In this document: positions 1 through 9,241 of the stretch, piece by piece
How the letters are laid out: every line of letters starts with the position of its first letter
Position numbering within the stretch: position 1 is the first letter of the stretch
From: Candidatus Gemmiger excrementavium
GTDB lineage: Bacteria > Bacillota > Clostridia > Oscillospirales > Ruminococcaceae
NCBI GenBank assembly: GCA_019116485.1
Contig: DXBO01000009.1
Span: 1 to 37,616 of the forward strand
DNA length: 37,616 nucleotides
Reading direction: 5' to 3'
The notes under the pieces: generated by a model
Seen by the model: only the letters and a program-made list of their open reading frames with translations
Told to the model about the DNA's origin: nothing
Database searches by the model: none
Made by a program: the position numbers and the translations under genes

Positions 1-399
1 TTTTTGAGGAATTTTGCAAGGGGGCGCCGCGCAAATCTACGGCTTTCGGGGGGGAAAAAGGCACAAAAAAGCCAAAGCGGCCCGGGCCTGCGCCCGCGCC
101 GCTTCAGCGTCAAAAGAAAAGAGGAGTATGGATGAAAAAACTTGGGGTTCCTGCCCTCGGAGTCGGGTCCCTGCTTCCTTCCCTGAGGACACTTATAGTA
201 TAACGGGGGGATGTGATAAAGTGGTGAAAGAAGTTTCAAGAAATTGCAAAAGAAATAAAAACAAATCGTGTAAAACCGCCGCAAAAAGTCATAAAAAATC
301 CCGGGAACCTGATGCAAAACCACGCCGCATATGCTATGATGATGGTGAATGGTCCCCCGGTGGGGCCGCGCATCCAAACCACACCAGGGGGACGGCCAT

Positions 400-1017
400 A
401 TGTCGAATCGGATCAATTACCAGCGCGAAATGGAACAGGTGCTGCAGCAGCTGGCGGCGCAGGGGCAGCGCCCGCGGCTTCTGCTCCATGCCTGCTGTGC
501 GCCTTGTTCCAGCGCCACGCTGGAACGGCTGGCGGAACATTTTGAACTGACGATCTTGTATTATAACCCCAACATTGACCCGCCGGCGGAATATCACCGC
601 CGCGAGGCCGAACTGGAGCGATTTGTGGAAGAGGCCGGGTATCGGTTCCCGGTGGTGGAACTGCCCTATGAACCCAGGGAATTTTACGATGCTGTGAAAG
701 GCCTGGAACAGGAGCCGGAAAAGGGGGCGCGCTGCACCATATGTTATCGCCTTCGTCTGGAACAAACGGCCCGGTACGCGGCAGAACATGGGTTTGACTG
801 GTTCTGTACCACCCTGTCTATCTCACCCCTGAAGGACCCGGTACGCATCAATGACCTGGGGGCGCAACTGGGGGCGCAGTACGGCGTGCGCTTTTTGCCC
901 AGTGAATTCCGCAAAAAGGATGGCTACAAGCGCAGCCTGCAGCTCAGCGCCGAGTATGGGCTCTACCGGCAGGAATACTGCGGCTGTGTGTTCAGCAGGC
1001 GGCAGCGGGGGCTTTGA
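400..1017 (+). CDS. queH: Epoxyqueuosine reductase QueH (DUF208)
   Basis: Translation RLLLHACCAPCSSATLERL...YYNPNIDPPAEYHRREAELERF...GARCTICYRLRLEQTA...FCTTLSISPLKD...YCGCVFS matches the QueH family. Start chosen at ATG 400 rather than upstream 349. Confidence 0.93.
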   Translation: MSNRINYQREMEQVLQQLAAQGQRPRLLLHACCAPCSSATLERLAEHFELTILYYNPNIDPPAEYHRREAELERFVEEAGYRFPVVELPYEPREFYDAVKGLEQEPEKGARCTICYRLRLEQTARYAAEHGFDWFCTTLSISPLKDPVRINDLGAQLGAQYGVRFLPSEFRKKDGYKRSLQLSAEYGLYRQEYCGCVFSRRQRGL

Positions 1018-1071
1018 TACGCCGTTTCTGCATTTTGCAGAAAGTACAGAGGATAGAGGTTAGGGATAGCC

Positions 1072-2067
1072 ATGGAAAAACACATTCTGGTGGCGCTGCC
1101 GCTGTCGGCGGCTCAGCGCGACACCATCAGGCAGGCGGTGCCCGGGTTTCAGTACCGGTTCACCACCCAGGAGGCCGCCACCCGGGAGGAAATCCTCTGG
1201 GCGGATGCCATCCTGGGCAATGTGCCGGTGGAACTGATCCGGCAGAATCGGAAACTGGCCTGGTTTCAGTCCAACTTTGCGGGGCCGGACCCTTATCTGG
1301 AACCCGGCGTTTTGCCGCCGGACTGCATTGTCACCAACGCCACCGGGGCCTATGGGCTGGCTATCAGCGAGTGGATGCTGGGCATGTGGCTGGCTCTGGC
1401 CAAGGATTTGCAGCTTTACCGGGACCGTCAACACCGCCATCAATGGGATGTCATCCAGCGCCCGGTGCGCTCCGTTGCAGGGGCACGGGTACTCTGCGTA
1501 GGGCTGGGGGACATCGGTTCCAGCTTCGCCCGGCGGGCGCATGCCCTGGGCGCCCAGGTGGTGGGGGTGCGCCGGCGCGCTGCCCCGGCCCCTGACTACT
1601 GCCTGCGGGTGGTGGGCATTGACCACCTGGACGAAGAACTGCCCCAGGCGGACCTGGTGGCGCTGAGCCTGCCGGGAACGCCCGAGACTGCCGGCCTGTT
1701 TGATGCGGCGCGGCTGGCCCGGTGCAAGCCGGGCGCCATCCTGCTCAACGTGGGCCGCGGTTCGGCGGTGGATTGTGACGCCCTGGCCGAAGCGGTGAAC
1801 AGCGGCGCCCTGTACGGCGCAGCGCTGGATGTCACCGAGCCCGAGCCGCTGCCGCCGGAACATCCCCTGTGGGACCTGGACACGGTACTCATCACCCCCC
1901 ACATCTCGGGCCGGTTCAGCCTGCCCCGCACCCTGGAAAACATCGTGGGCATTTTTGCCCATAACCTGCGGCTGTACGCCGCGGGCCAACCGCTGGATAA
2001 CCAGATCAGCCGCCGTACCCGCTATGTCAGTGACGATGTGCCGGGTTGCCGCCTGACCTGTGAATAA
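1072..2067 (+). CDS. D-2-hydroxyacid dehydrogenase (NAD-binding, phosphoglycerate dehydrogenase-like)
   Basis: GLGDIGSSFARRAHALGAQVVGVRR Rossmann motif, LLNVGRGSAVDCDALAEAV, ALDVTEPEPLPPEHPLWDLDTVLITPHISG. Confidence 0.9.
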   Translation: MEKHILVALPLSAAQRDTIRQAVPGFQYRFTTQEAATREEILWADAILGNVPVELIRQNRKLAWFQSNFAGPDPYLEPGVLPPDCIVTNATGAYGLAISEWMLGMWLALAKDLQLYRDRQHRHQWDVIQRPVRSVAGARVLCVGLGDIGSSFARRAHALGAQVVGVRRRAAPAPDYCLRVVGIDHLDEELPQADLVALSLPGTPETAGLFDAARLARCKPGAILLNVGRGSAVDCDALAEAVNSGALYGAALDVTEPEPLPPEHPLWDLDTVLITPHISGRFSLPRTLENIVGIFAHNLRLYAAGQPLDNQISRRTRYVSDDVPGCRLTCE

Positions 2068-2079
2068 GAGGATACGATT

Positions 2080-3384
2080 ATGACATTTTACTCTATGCTC
2101 TATCTGTTTTTTGTCTACTCCTTCCTGGGGTGGCTGGGCGAGGTAGTCACCACCGCCGTGCGCAAACGCCGCTACCAGGACCGCGGCGTACTCAACGGGC
2201 CGCTTTGTATCCTGTATGGTATCGGTGCAATCGTCATCACCTTCGCCCTGCGGGACCTGCACGAGCGCTGGTTCTTCTTGTTTATTTTCAGTGCTGTGTA
2301 CGCTACCGTCATTGAATGGGTGGCCGGCCATGTGCTGGAACGCTTTACCAATACCCGCTGGTGGGATTACAGCGATCACCGTTTCCACCTGGACGGCTAC
2401 ATCTGCCTGAGCGCCTCCCTGTTGTGGGGCCTGTTGGGCGTGGTGGTGCTGCGGTGGGGCAATCCGCTGCTGCTGGCCCTCTATCACCTGATCCCCGTGG
2501 GGGTGCGGGTGGCTGTGCTGTGGGTGCTGCTGGTACTGCTTCTTATTGACGTAGCCGGTACGCTGCTGACGCTGCTGGGCCTGCGGTATACCTGGCCCCC
2601 GGCCGAGGCTGTGAGCAACCGCCTGGCTAACCTGACGCTGCGGGCCGGCATGTGGATTCTGGACCGTGTGGAACGCCGCATGACCCGCAGCTACCCTGTG
2701 CGCACCTTTGTGCACGAAAAACAGGCCCGGTCCACCACTTTTGCCGAAGGCTGCAGCCCGTACAAGATCATTTTGTTGTTTTTCATCGGTGCTTTCCTGG
2801 GGGATGTGACCGAAACCATTTACTGCCGCCTTACCGCCGGGTACTGGATGAGCCGTTCCAGTGTGGTGTGGGGGCCCTTCTCCATCGTGTGGGGGCTGGC
2901 CATCGCGCTGGTCACGCTGCTGCTCTATCGGTATAAGGATAAATCCACCAGCTGGCTGTTCGTGGCAGGCACCTTGCTGGGCGGTGCCTATGAATACCTG
3001 TGCAGCGTCTTTACCGAGGTGGTGTTCGGCACGGTCTTCTGGGATTACAGCAAAATCCCCTTCAACCTGGGCGGGCGCATCAACCTGCTGTACTGCTTTT
3101 TCTGGGGATTTGCGGCGGTTGCCTGGTTCAAACTTTTTTACCCGCCCATTTCCGCCCTCATTGAACGCATTCCCCGCCGCGCCGGCACCGTGCTGACCTG
3201 GGGGCTGTGCCTGTTCATGATCGCCAACGTGGCGGTCAGTTCCCTGGCGCTGGCCCGGTACACTGCCCGTGTGGCGGGCACACCGCCCCAGAACCAGCTG
3301 CAGGTCTATCTGGACGAACACTACGACGATGCCCGCATGAAGAAAATCTACCCCATGGCTGTACACACCGGCCAAAAGGACTGA
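2080..3384 (+). CDS. Putative ABC transporter permease/CmpB-type membrane protein with two tandem copies of the domain
   Basis: Two repeats: YSFLGWLGEVVTTAVRKRRYQDRGVLNGPLCILYGIGA and IGAFLGDVTETIYCRLTAGYWMSRSSVVWGPFSIVWGLA, both multi-TM. Confidence 0.75.
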   Translation: MTFYSMLYLFFVYSFLGWLGEVVTTAVRKRRYQDRGVLNGPLCILYGIGAIVITFALRDLHERWFFLFIFSAVYATVIEWVAGHVLERFTNTRWWDYSDHRFHLDGYICLSASLLWGLLGVVVLRWGNPLLLALYHLIPVGVRVAVLWVLLVLLLIDVAGTLLTLLGLRYTWPPAEAVSNRLANLTLRAGMWILDRVERRMTRSYPVRTFVHEKQARSTTFAEGCSPYKIILLFFIGAFLGDVTETIYCRLTAGYWMSRSSVVWGPFSIVWGLAIALVTLLLYRYKDKSTSWLFVAGTLLGGAYEYLCSVFTEVVFGTVFWDYSKIPFNLGGRINLLYCFFWGFAAVAWFKLFYPPISALIERIPRRAGTVLTWGLCLFMIANVAVSSLALARYTARVAGTPPQNQLQVYLDEHYDDARMKKIYPMAVHTGQKD

Positions 3385-3397
3385 CCCAGAAATTGTT

Positions 3398-3426
3398 TTG
3401 TATCTTGGGCTGCGGTGTGCTATAAT
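3398..3426 (+). promoter_or_regulatory. Sigma-70-type promoter for the BMP-domain gene
   Basis: TTGTAT (3398-3403), 17-nt spacer, TATAAT (3421-3426). Confidence 0.7.
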
Positions 3427-3494
3427 CATTTTGTATAAAGTTTTGGATGTAAATTTGTGGAACATGTCGCCCAAAAGGCGAGAAGGAGACCGCT

Positions 3495-5462
3495 ATGACC
3501 CGTGCAGAGGCAATGGAATACTATGTCAAGGCACAACGGATGGGACAGCGCAACTACCGTGAAAAGACGGCGGCCGGCCAGTCGCCCTATCTGCCCGTGC
3601 TGGATGATATCCTGCAAAATGTGGATGTGGAGAGCCAGATCCCCCTGGGCCTGATCGAAGTGCCGCTGGAACTGCTGGTAGGCACCAAGACCGCCGGGCG
3701 CACGATGGCCTTTGCCAGCGACTTTATGCCGCTGCTGGACCTTAAGACCGAGTTTGGCACCAAGTGGACCAGCCTGTGCATCGCCCATGTGGAAGAGGGC
3801 ATCCGCGACCCCGTCCGCTGCTTTGAATACCTGGGTCGGTTCTATGTGCAGGAGGGCAACAAGCGGGTCAGCGTACTCAAGTATTTTGGCGCCAGCAGTA
3901 TCCCGGCCAACGTGACCCGGGTGGTGCCCCGCTACAGCGACGTGCCCGAAGTGCGCCTGTACTATGAGTTCATGAACTACTACCCCCTCATCAAGACCTA
4001 CACCCTGCGCTTTACCAAGCCGGGCAGCTTTGCCCGCCTGCAGAAACTTATGGGCAAGGCCCCCGAAGAGGCATGGACCGACGATGACCGCGCCGATATC
4101 CTCTCGCTGTACAACTGGGTGAAAAAGGCATTTCTGGCCCACGGCGGCGGACATCTGCGCTGCACCACCGGCGACGCCCTGCTGCTGCTGCTGCGTGTGT
4201 ACCCCCGCAAGGAACTGGCCGAAAGTTCCCCCACGGAACTGAGCCAGAAGCTGGACGCCCTGTGGGATGATGTGCTGGCCCTGCAGAACGACGACCCGGT
4301 GACGGTGAGCGTCAAACCGGCGGAACCTGCCAAGGAAAAACTCATCGACAAGCTGCTGCCCAGCATGCGCACGGCGCCCACCCACCTGAAGGTGGCCTTT
4401 GTGCATGAGCGCAACCCCGAGACCAGTGCCTGGACCAGCCAGCACGAGTTTGGCCGCACCCAGCTGGATACCGTGTTTGCCGGCAAGGTGGAAACGGCGG
4501 TCTACTGCGACGCCGTGCCGGGCGAGAATGCCGACGAACTGGTGGAAAAAGCCATCGCCGATGGTGCTGATATCGTATTCACCACCAGTCCCAAACTGGT
4601 GGGGGCTTCGCTGCGGGCCGCAGTCAAGCATCCCACGGTGCGCATCCTCAACTGTTCTATGGAGATGCCCTACGCCAGCATCCGTACCTATTACACCCGC
4701 GTGTACGAAGCCAAGTTCATCACCGGCGCCATCGCCGGAGCCATGGCGGCAGGGGACCGGGTGGGCTATGTGGCGGATTATCCCAGCTTCGGCGTACCCG
4801 CCAACATCAACGCCTTTGCCCTGGGCGCCCGCATGGTCAACCCCCGGGTCAAAGTAGACCTGTTCTGGACCTGCCTGCCCCAGCATGAGGACCCGCTGAC
4901 TGTCTTTGCCCGCAAAGGGATCAGCGTGGTGTCGGGGCGGGATGCGCCGGTGCCGGGTCGTCCCCGGCGGGAATTCGGCACCTTCCTGATCCGGCCGGGC
5001 GGCATGCTGCAGGACCTGGCCACCCCCTTCTGGCATTGGGGTCAGTTCTATGAAAACGTGGTGCGCAGCGTGCTGGACGGCGGCTGGACCCGGGACAAAT
5101 CCGGTACTGACGGCCGGGCCGTCAACTACTGGTGGGGCATGAACAGCGGTGTTATGGATGTGCTGCTCAGTCGGGAATTGCCCGCGGGCGTACAGCAGAT
5201 GGCCAAAATTTTGCGCGCCGGCATCACCAGCGGTATGATCGACCCCTTTGCCTGCCGTATCACCGCCCAGGACGGCACACTGAAAAACAGCGGCCGCAGC
5301 GGGTTGGAACTGGAGCAGATCGTGCACATGGACTGGCTGTGCGACGCAGTGGAGGGCTGTGTGCCGGAGTATGACGATCTGGCGGAGGAATCCCGCGCCA
5401 TGTACCGCATGCAGGGCATCCACCGTGACCGTCTGCCCGCCGAGAAGGAGGCCGAACTATGA
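3495..5462 (+). CDS. BMP/PnrA-like domain protein with N-terminal ParB-like region; no signal peptide
   Basis: C-terminal half: LKVAFVHERNPETSAWTSQHEFGRTQLD...ADIVFTTSPKLVGASLRAAVKHP...ITGAIAGAMAAGDRVGYVADYPSFGVPANINAFALGARMVNP (BMP family). N-terminal half contains FYVQEGNKRVSVLKYFGA (ParB-like). N-terminus MTRAEAMEYYVKAQRMGQRN is hydrophilic. Confidence 0.8.
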   Translation: MTRAEAMEYYVKAQRMGQRNYREKTAAGQSPYLPVLDDILQNVDVESQIPLGLIEVPLELLVGTKTAGRTMAFASDFMPLLDLKTEFGTKWTSLCIAHVEEGIRDPVRCFEYLGRFYVQEGNKRVSVLKYFGASSIPANVTRVVPRYSDVPEVRLYYEFMNYYPLIKTYTLRFTKPGSFARLQKLMGKAPEEAWTDDDRADILSLYNWVKKAFLAHGGGHLRCTTGDALLLLLRVYPRKELAESSPTELSQKLDALWDDVLALQNDDPVTVSVKPAEPAKEKLIDKLLPSMRTAPTHLKVAFVHERNPETSAWTSQHEFGRTQLDTVFAGKVETAVYCDAVPGENADELVEKAIADGADIVFTTSPKLVGASLRAAVKHPTVRILNCSMEMPYASIRTYYTRVYEAKFITGAIAGAMAAGDRVGYVADYPSFGVPANINAFALGARMVNPRVKVDLFWTCLPQHEDPLTVFARKGISVVSGRDAPVPGRPRREFGTFLIRPGGMLQDLATPFWHWGQFYENVVRSVLDGGWTRDKSGTDGRAVNYWWGMNSGVMDVLLSRELPAGVQQMAKILRAGITSGMIDPFACRITAQDGTLKNSGRSGLELEQIVHMDWLCDAVEGCVPEYDDLAEESRAMYRMQGIHRDRLPAEKEAEL

Positions 5463-6103
5463 AACTGCTGGCCATTGCGGACGAGGAGTGCAAAGCTCTG
5501 TGGGACTATTATACCCCCGACAAGCTGCAGGACGTGGAACTGATAATCGCCTGCGGCGATCTCAACCGCAATTACCTGGAATACCTGACCACTATGGCCC
5601 CTGTGCCGGTGGTCTATGTCCACGGCAATCACGATGAGAAGTATGATATCCGCCCGCCGGAAGGGGCGCTTTGCATCGACGACGATGTGCTGCTCTATCG
5701 GGGGCTGCGCATTGCCGGGTTGGGGGGCTCCTGCCGTTACCGCACCGGCCCCTGGCAGTTTACCGAAGCCGAAATGAAAAAACGGGTGCGCCGTCTGCGC
5801 AGCAAGATCGAGCGGTATCGCGGCCTGGATATCCTGGTCACCCATGCGCCGCTGCACGGGTACGGGGACCTGAATGATCTGGCGCACCGCGGATTTAACG
5901 TGTTCCGTGAGTTGCTGGACCGCTACCGCCCCCAGCTGATGCTGCACGGGCATGTACATATGAATTATGGCGCCAATATCCCGCGGGAGCATCAGTACGG
6001 CCCTACCCGGATCGTCAACTGCTTTGAGCGGGTCTACCTGGAAGCGGAGCCTGCGCTGCTGCAGCCGCAGCGCGGGCTGTTCCAGAGCCTGTGGCGCCGA
6101 TAA
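5459..6103 (+). CDS. Metallophosphoesterase (calcineurin-like)
   Basis: IIACGDLNRNYLEYL, VYVHGNHDEKY, ILVTHAPLHGYGD, LMLHGHVHMNYG metal-binding motifs. Overlaps the upstream stop (ATGA). Confidence 0.88.
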   Translation: MKLLAIADEECKALWDYYTPDKLQDVELIIACGDLNRNYLEYLTTMAPVPVVYVHGNHDEKYDIRPPEGALCIDDDVLLYRGLRIAGLGGSCRYRTGPWQFTEAEMKKRVRRLRSKIERYRGLDILVTHAPLHGYGDLNDLAHRGFNVFRELLDRYRPQLMLHGHVHMNYGANIPREHQYGPTRIVNCFERVYLEAEPALLQPQRGLFQSLWRR

Positions 6104-6148
6104 CCCCGGCCGCCCCGGCGGCCCGATGATCGAAGAAGGAGAGCAGCT

Positions 6149-7147
6149 ATGTTGAAAATTGCAGTATTCGGCGCAGGCACCTGGGGGATTGCCCTGGCCC
6201 GCTTGCTGGCGGCCAATGGACGCGATGTGACGGTGTGGAGCGCCATTCCCGCCGAACTCAAGGCGCTGAGCACCACCCGCCGCCACCCCAATCTGCCCGG
6301 TATGGAGCTCCCCTCGTCGATGCACTACACCGCCGACATTGCGGAGGCCTGCACCGGCAAGGATATCCTGCTGTTTGCGGTGCCGTCCCCCTTTGTGCGC
6401 GCCACCGCCAAAAAGGCGGCACCTCATATCCCCGATGGCCAGCTTATTGTGGAAGTGGCCAAGGGTATTGAGGAAAAGACCCTGATGACCATGAGCGAGA
6501 TCATTGAGGATGAACTGGCCCGCCAGAAGCGCACCGCCCGCGTGGTAGCGCTGTCCGGCCCCACCCACGCCGAGGAGGTGGCCCGGGATATGCCCACCCT
6601 CATCGTGGCGGCCAGCGAAGACGAAGCCGCCGCCAAACAGGTGCAGAAAGCCTTCTCCACCCCCACCTTCCGGGTCTACACCAACACTGACCGCCGGGGC
6701 ACCGAGCTGGGCGGTGCGGTGAAGAATGTCATCGCCCTGGCGGTGGGCATTGCCCTGGGCCTTGGCTACGGTGACAACGCCAAGGCTGCCCTCATCACCC
6801 GCGGCAATGCCGAACTGGCCCGTCTGGGCGCCGCCATGGGCTGCAAGCCGGAGACGTTCTCCGGTCTGTCCGGCATGGGGGACCTGATCGTTACCTGTAC
6901 CAGCATGCACAGCCGGAACCTGCACGCCGGCATGCTGCTGGGCCGCGGCCAGAGCGCCGAGCAGGCCCGGGCCGAGGTGGGGCAGGTGGTGGAAGGCATG
7001 AACGCCCTGCCTGCTGCCAGCAAGCTGGCCAAAAAGTACAAGGTGGACATGCCCATCGTCCAGAGTGTGGAGGCAATCCTGAATGGCCGTTTGCCTGCCG
7101 CCGGGGCCCTGGCCGCCTTGATGGGCCGCGACCTTAAACGGGAGTGA
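6149..7147 (+). CDS. gpsA: Glycerol-3-phosphate dehydrogenase [NAD(P)+]
   Basis: IAVFGAGTWGIALARLLAANGRDVTVW, LSGPTHAEEVARDMPT, GAVKNVIALAVGIALGLGYGDNAKAALITRG, LSGMGDLIVTCTS. Confidence 0.97.
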   Translation: MLKIAVFGAGTWGIALARLLAANGRDVTVWSAIPAELKALSTTRRHPNLPGMELPSSMHYTADIAEACTGKDILLFAVPSPFVRATAKKAAPHIPDGQLIVEVAKGIEEKTLMTMSEIIEDELARQKRTARVVALSGPTHAEEVARDMPTLIVAASEDEAAAKQVQKAFSTPTFRVYTNTDRRGTELGGAVKNVIALAVGIALGLGYGDNAKAALITRGNAELARLGAAMGCKPETFSGLSGMGDLIVTCTSMHSRNLHAGMLLGRGQSAEQARAEVGQVVEGMNALPAASKLAKKYKVDMPIVQSVEAILNGRLPAAGALAALMGRDLKRE

Positions 7148-7148
7148 G

Positions 7149-7952
7149 GTGACCCCCGTGAGCGAGACCATCCGCGCCGCCTTTTTTGACATCGACGGTA
7201 CGCTGCTGCCTTTCCGGGCTACGCAGATCCCCGCCTCCACCCGGGCGGCCCTGGCGGCACTGCGACGTCGGGGCGTGCGCATTTTCATCGCCACCGGCCG
7301 CCCACCCATCCATCTGCCCCGGCTGCATGCGCTGGACGGTGTGCCTTTTGACGGATATGTGACCATGAACGGCCAGTACTGTTTTCTGGCCGACGGAACC
7401 GAGTTGTACCGCCACGCCATCGAACCGGCGGCGTTGCGCACGCTGCTGCCCTACATCGAAAAAAATCGGCTCTCGGTGGGATTCATAGAAAAGGACCGTT
7501 CCACCTTTAACCTGATCGACAGCCGCAGCGAAGCCCACTGCCGCGCTATGGGCTTTACCACGGGGAATGTGGCGGCCCGCATTGAGGCGGCGCCCATCTA
7601 CCAGCTCAGTGCCTTTTTCCCGGCGGAACAGCAGGCGGAATTTTTAGCCCATTGTCCCGGCTGCACGGCGGTGCGCTGGAACGATGATTTTGTGGATATC
7701 CTGCCGTCCGGCGGCGGCAAACCCCAGGGACTTGCCCATGTGCTGCAGGCACTGGGGCTGCACCGGGAACAATCCATTGCTTTCGGCGATGGCGGCAACG
7801 ATGTGGAGATGCTGCGCTACGCCGGCATTGGGGTGGCCATGGGCAATGCCTGCCCTGAGGCCAAGGCGGCGGCGGACTACGTCACCGGTGACTGTGACGC
7901 TGACGGCCTGGCCGACGCCCTGCGCCATTTCGGTCTGATCGGGGCGGAATAA
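7149..7952 (+). CDS. HAD-superfamily Cof-type phosphatase
   Basis: FFDIDGTLLPFR, FIATGRPPIHLP, SIAFGDGGNDVEMLRYAGIGVAMGNACPEAKAAADYVT. Confidence 0.9.
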   Translation: MTPVSETIRAAFFDIDGTLLPFRATQIPASTRAALAALRRRGVRIFIATGRPPIHLPRLHALDGVPFDGYVTMNGQYCFLADGTELYRHAIEPAALRTLLPYIEKNRLSVGFIEKDRSTFNLIDSRSEAHCRAMGFTTGNVAARIEAAPIYQLSAFFPAEQQAEFLAHCPGCTAVRWNDDFVDILPSGGGKPQGLAHVLQALGLHREQSIAFGDGGNDVEMLRYAGIGVAMGNACPEAKAAADYVTGDCDADGLADALRHFGLIGAE

Positions 7953-7967
7953 CTGCATAGCCTGCCC

Positions 7968-8001
7968 ATCCCCCGCGTATACTGGACGCGGGGGGATTTT
8001 T
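7968..8001 (+). promoter_or_regulatory. GC-rich stem-loop plus T5 abutting the ftsW start codon (terminator-like; contains the SD)
   Basis: ATCCCCCGCGT (7968-7978) / loop / ACGCGGGGGGAT (7986-7997), then TTTT directly followed by ATG 8002. Confidence 0.6.
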
Positions 8002-9141
8002 ATGTTGTCCGGTCTGCAACGGCTGCGGGGGCGTCTGGGGGCCCGCCCCGCACTGGATGTGCCCTTTCTGGCCCTGCTGCTGATCCTGCTGTGCTACGGG
8101 CTGCTCATGCTGTTCTCGGCGGGGTATGCGGTGGCACTGTACCGCCGGGGGGATGCCTATACCTACATCCGCCCGCAGCTGCTTTTTGCGGCGCTGGGGG
8201 TGGTTGCCATGTATGGGGCCAGCCTGATCGATTACCACGTCTGGCACAAACTGGCCTGGCCCATGCTGGGCCTTTCCCTGGTGTTGCTCACCGTGGTACT
8301 TTTTATGCCGGAATATAACGGCTGCAAGCGGTGGATCGTATTACCGGGGTTGGGCACCCTGCAGCCCAGCGAGATCGCCAAATTCTCGGTGGTGCTGGTG
8401 TTTGCCCATATCATCTCGCTGAATCATGACCGCATGAAAACCTTTTCCACCGGCGTGCTGCCCTTTGGGGTGATCCTGGGCACCGTGGCGGTGCTTATGC
8501 TGCTGGAACCTCACCTGTCCGGTACGCTGCTGATCCTGTCCATCGGGGCGGTGCTTATGTTTGTGGGGGGCACCGGGCTCAAATGGTTTGGCATTGCAGG
8601 TGGTTTGGGGGTGGGGGCCATTGCGGCGGCGGTCATTGCCCTGCCCGAACTGGTGCCCTACGCTACCGACCGTCTGGTTTCCTGGCGGGACCCTTTCGCC
8701 GACCCGCTGGGGGAGGGGCACCAGACCATTCAGAGCCTGTACGCTATCGCTTCGGGAGGCATAGCCGGGCTGGGGTTGGGCAACAGCCGCCAGAAATACC
8801 TCTATGTGCCGGAACCCCAGAACGATTTCATCTTCTCCATCCTGTGTGAGGAACTGGGCTTCATCGGCGCGGCGCTGGTGGTGGTGCTGTTTTTGCTGTT
8901 GCTGTTGCGGGGCATTTCCATCGCCGTGCGCGCCCGGGATAAATTCGGTGCGCTGCTGGTGGTGGGATTCGTGGTGCAGGTGGTACTGCAGGCGGTCCTT
9001 AACATCGCCGTGGTCACCAACACCATCCCCAATACCGGCATCAGTCTGCCGTTTTTTTCCTCGGGCGGCACCAGTTTACTGATGCTGCTGGGGGAGATGG
9101 GCATTGTGCTGTCGGTTTCCCGCCAGACCGATCTGGTCTGA
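8002..9141 (+). CDS. ftsW: FtsW/RodA/SpoVE-family peptidoglycan glycosyltransferase (FtsW-like)
   Basis: NGCKRWIVLPGLGTLQPSEIAKFSVVLVFA, EGHQTIQSLYAIASGGIAGLGLGNSRQKYLYVPEPQNDFIFSILCEELGFIG, TNTIPNTGISLPFFSSGGTSL. Confidence 0.92.
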   Translation: MLSGLQRLRGRLGARPALDVPFLALLLILLCYGLLMLFSAGYAVALYRRGDAYTYIRPQLLFAALGVVAMYGASLIDYHVWHKLAWPMLGLSLVLLTVVLFMPEYNGCKRWIVLPGLGTLQPSEIAKFSVVLVFAHIISLNHDRMKTFSTGVLPFGVILGTVAVLMLLEPHLSGTLLILSIGAVLMFVGGTGLKWFGIAGGLGVGAIAAAVIALPELVPYATDRLVSWRDPFADPLGEGHQTIQSLYAIASGGIAGLGLGNSRQKYLYVPEPQNDFIFSILCEELGFIGAALVVVLFLLLLLRGISIAVRARDKFGALLVVGFVVQVVLQAVLNIAVVTNTIPNTGISLPFFSSGGTSLLMLLGEMGIVLSVSRQTDLV

Positions 9142-9241
9142 AGCGGTGCAAAAAGGGACAAAATTTCACAAGGCCGCGGTTGAAACCCGCGGCCATTTGC
9201 CGTATAATAGCTCTGTATTTTGTGGAAAGCGGGGTGACGCG

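Noticed and set aside
1025-1043. TTTCTGCA-TTT-TGCAGAAA hairpin between queH and the dehydrogenase
   Set aside because: Short stem with no U-tract and no recognised regulator. Noted, but unsupported as a terminator or riboswitch.
1060-7441. Long minus-strand ORFs (804, 665 and 771 aa) opposite the dehydrogenase, CmpB, BMP and gpsA genes
   Set aside because: Each is antisense to a confidently identified CDS, with Gln/His/Arg/Gly-rich unnatural composition and no family motifs.
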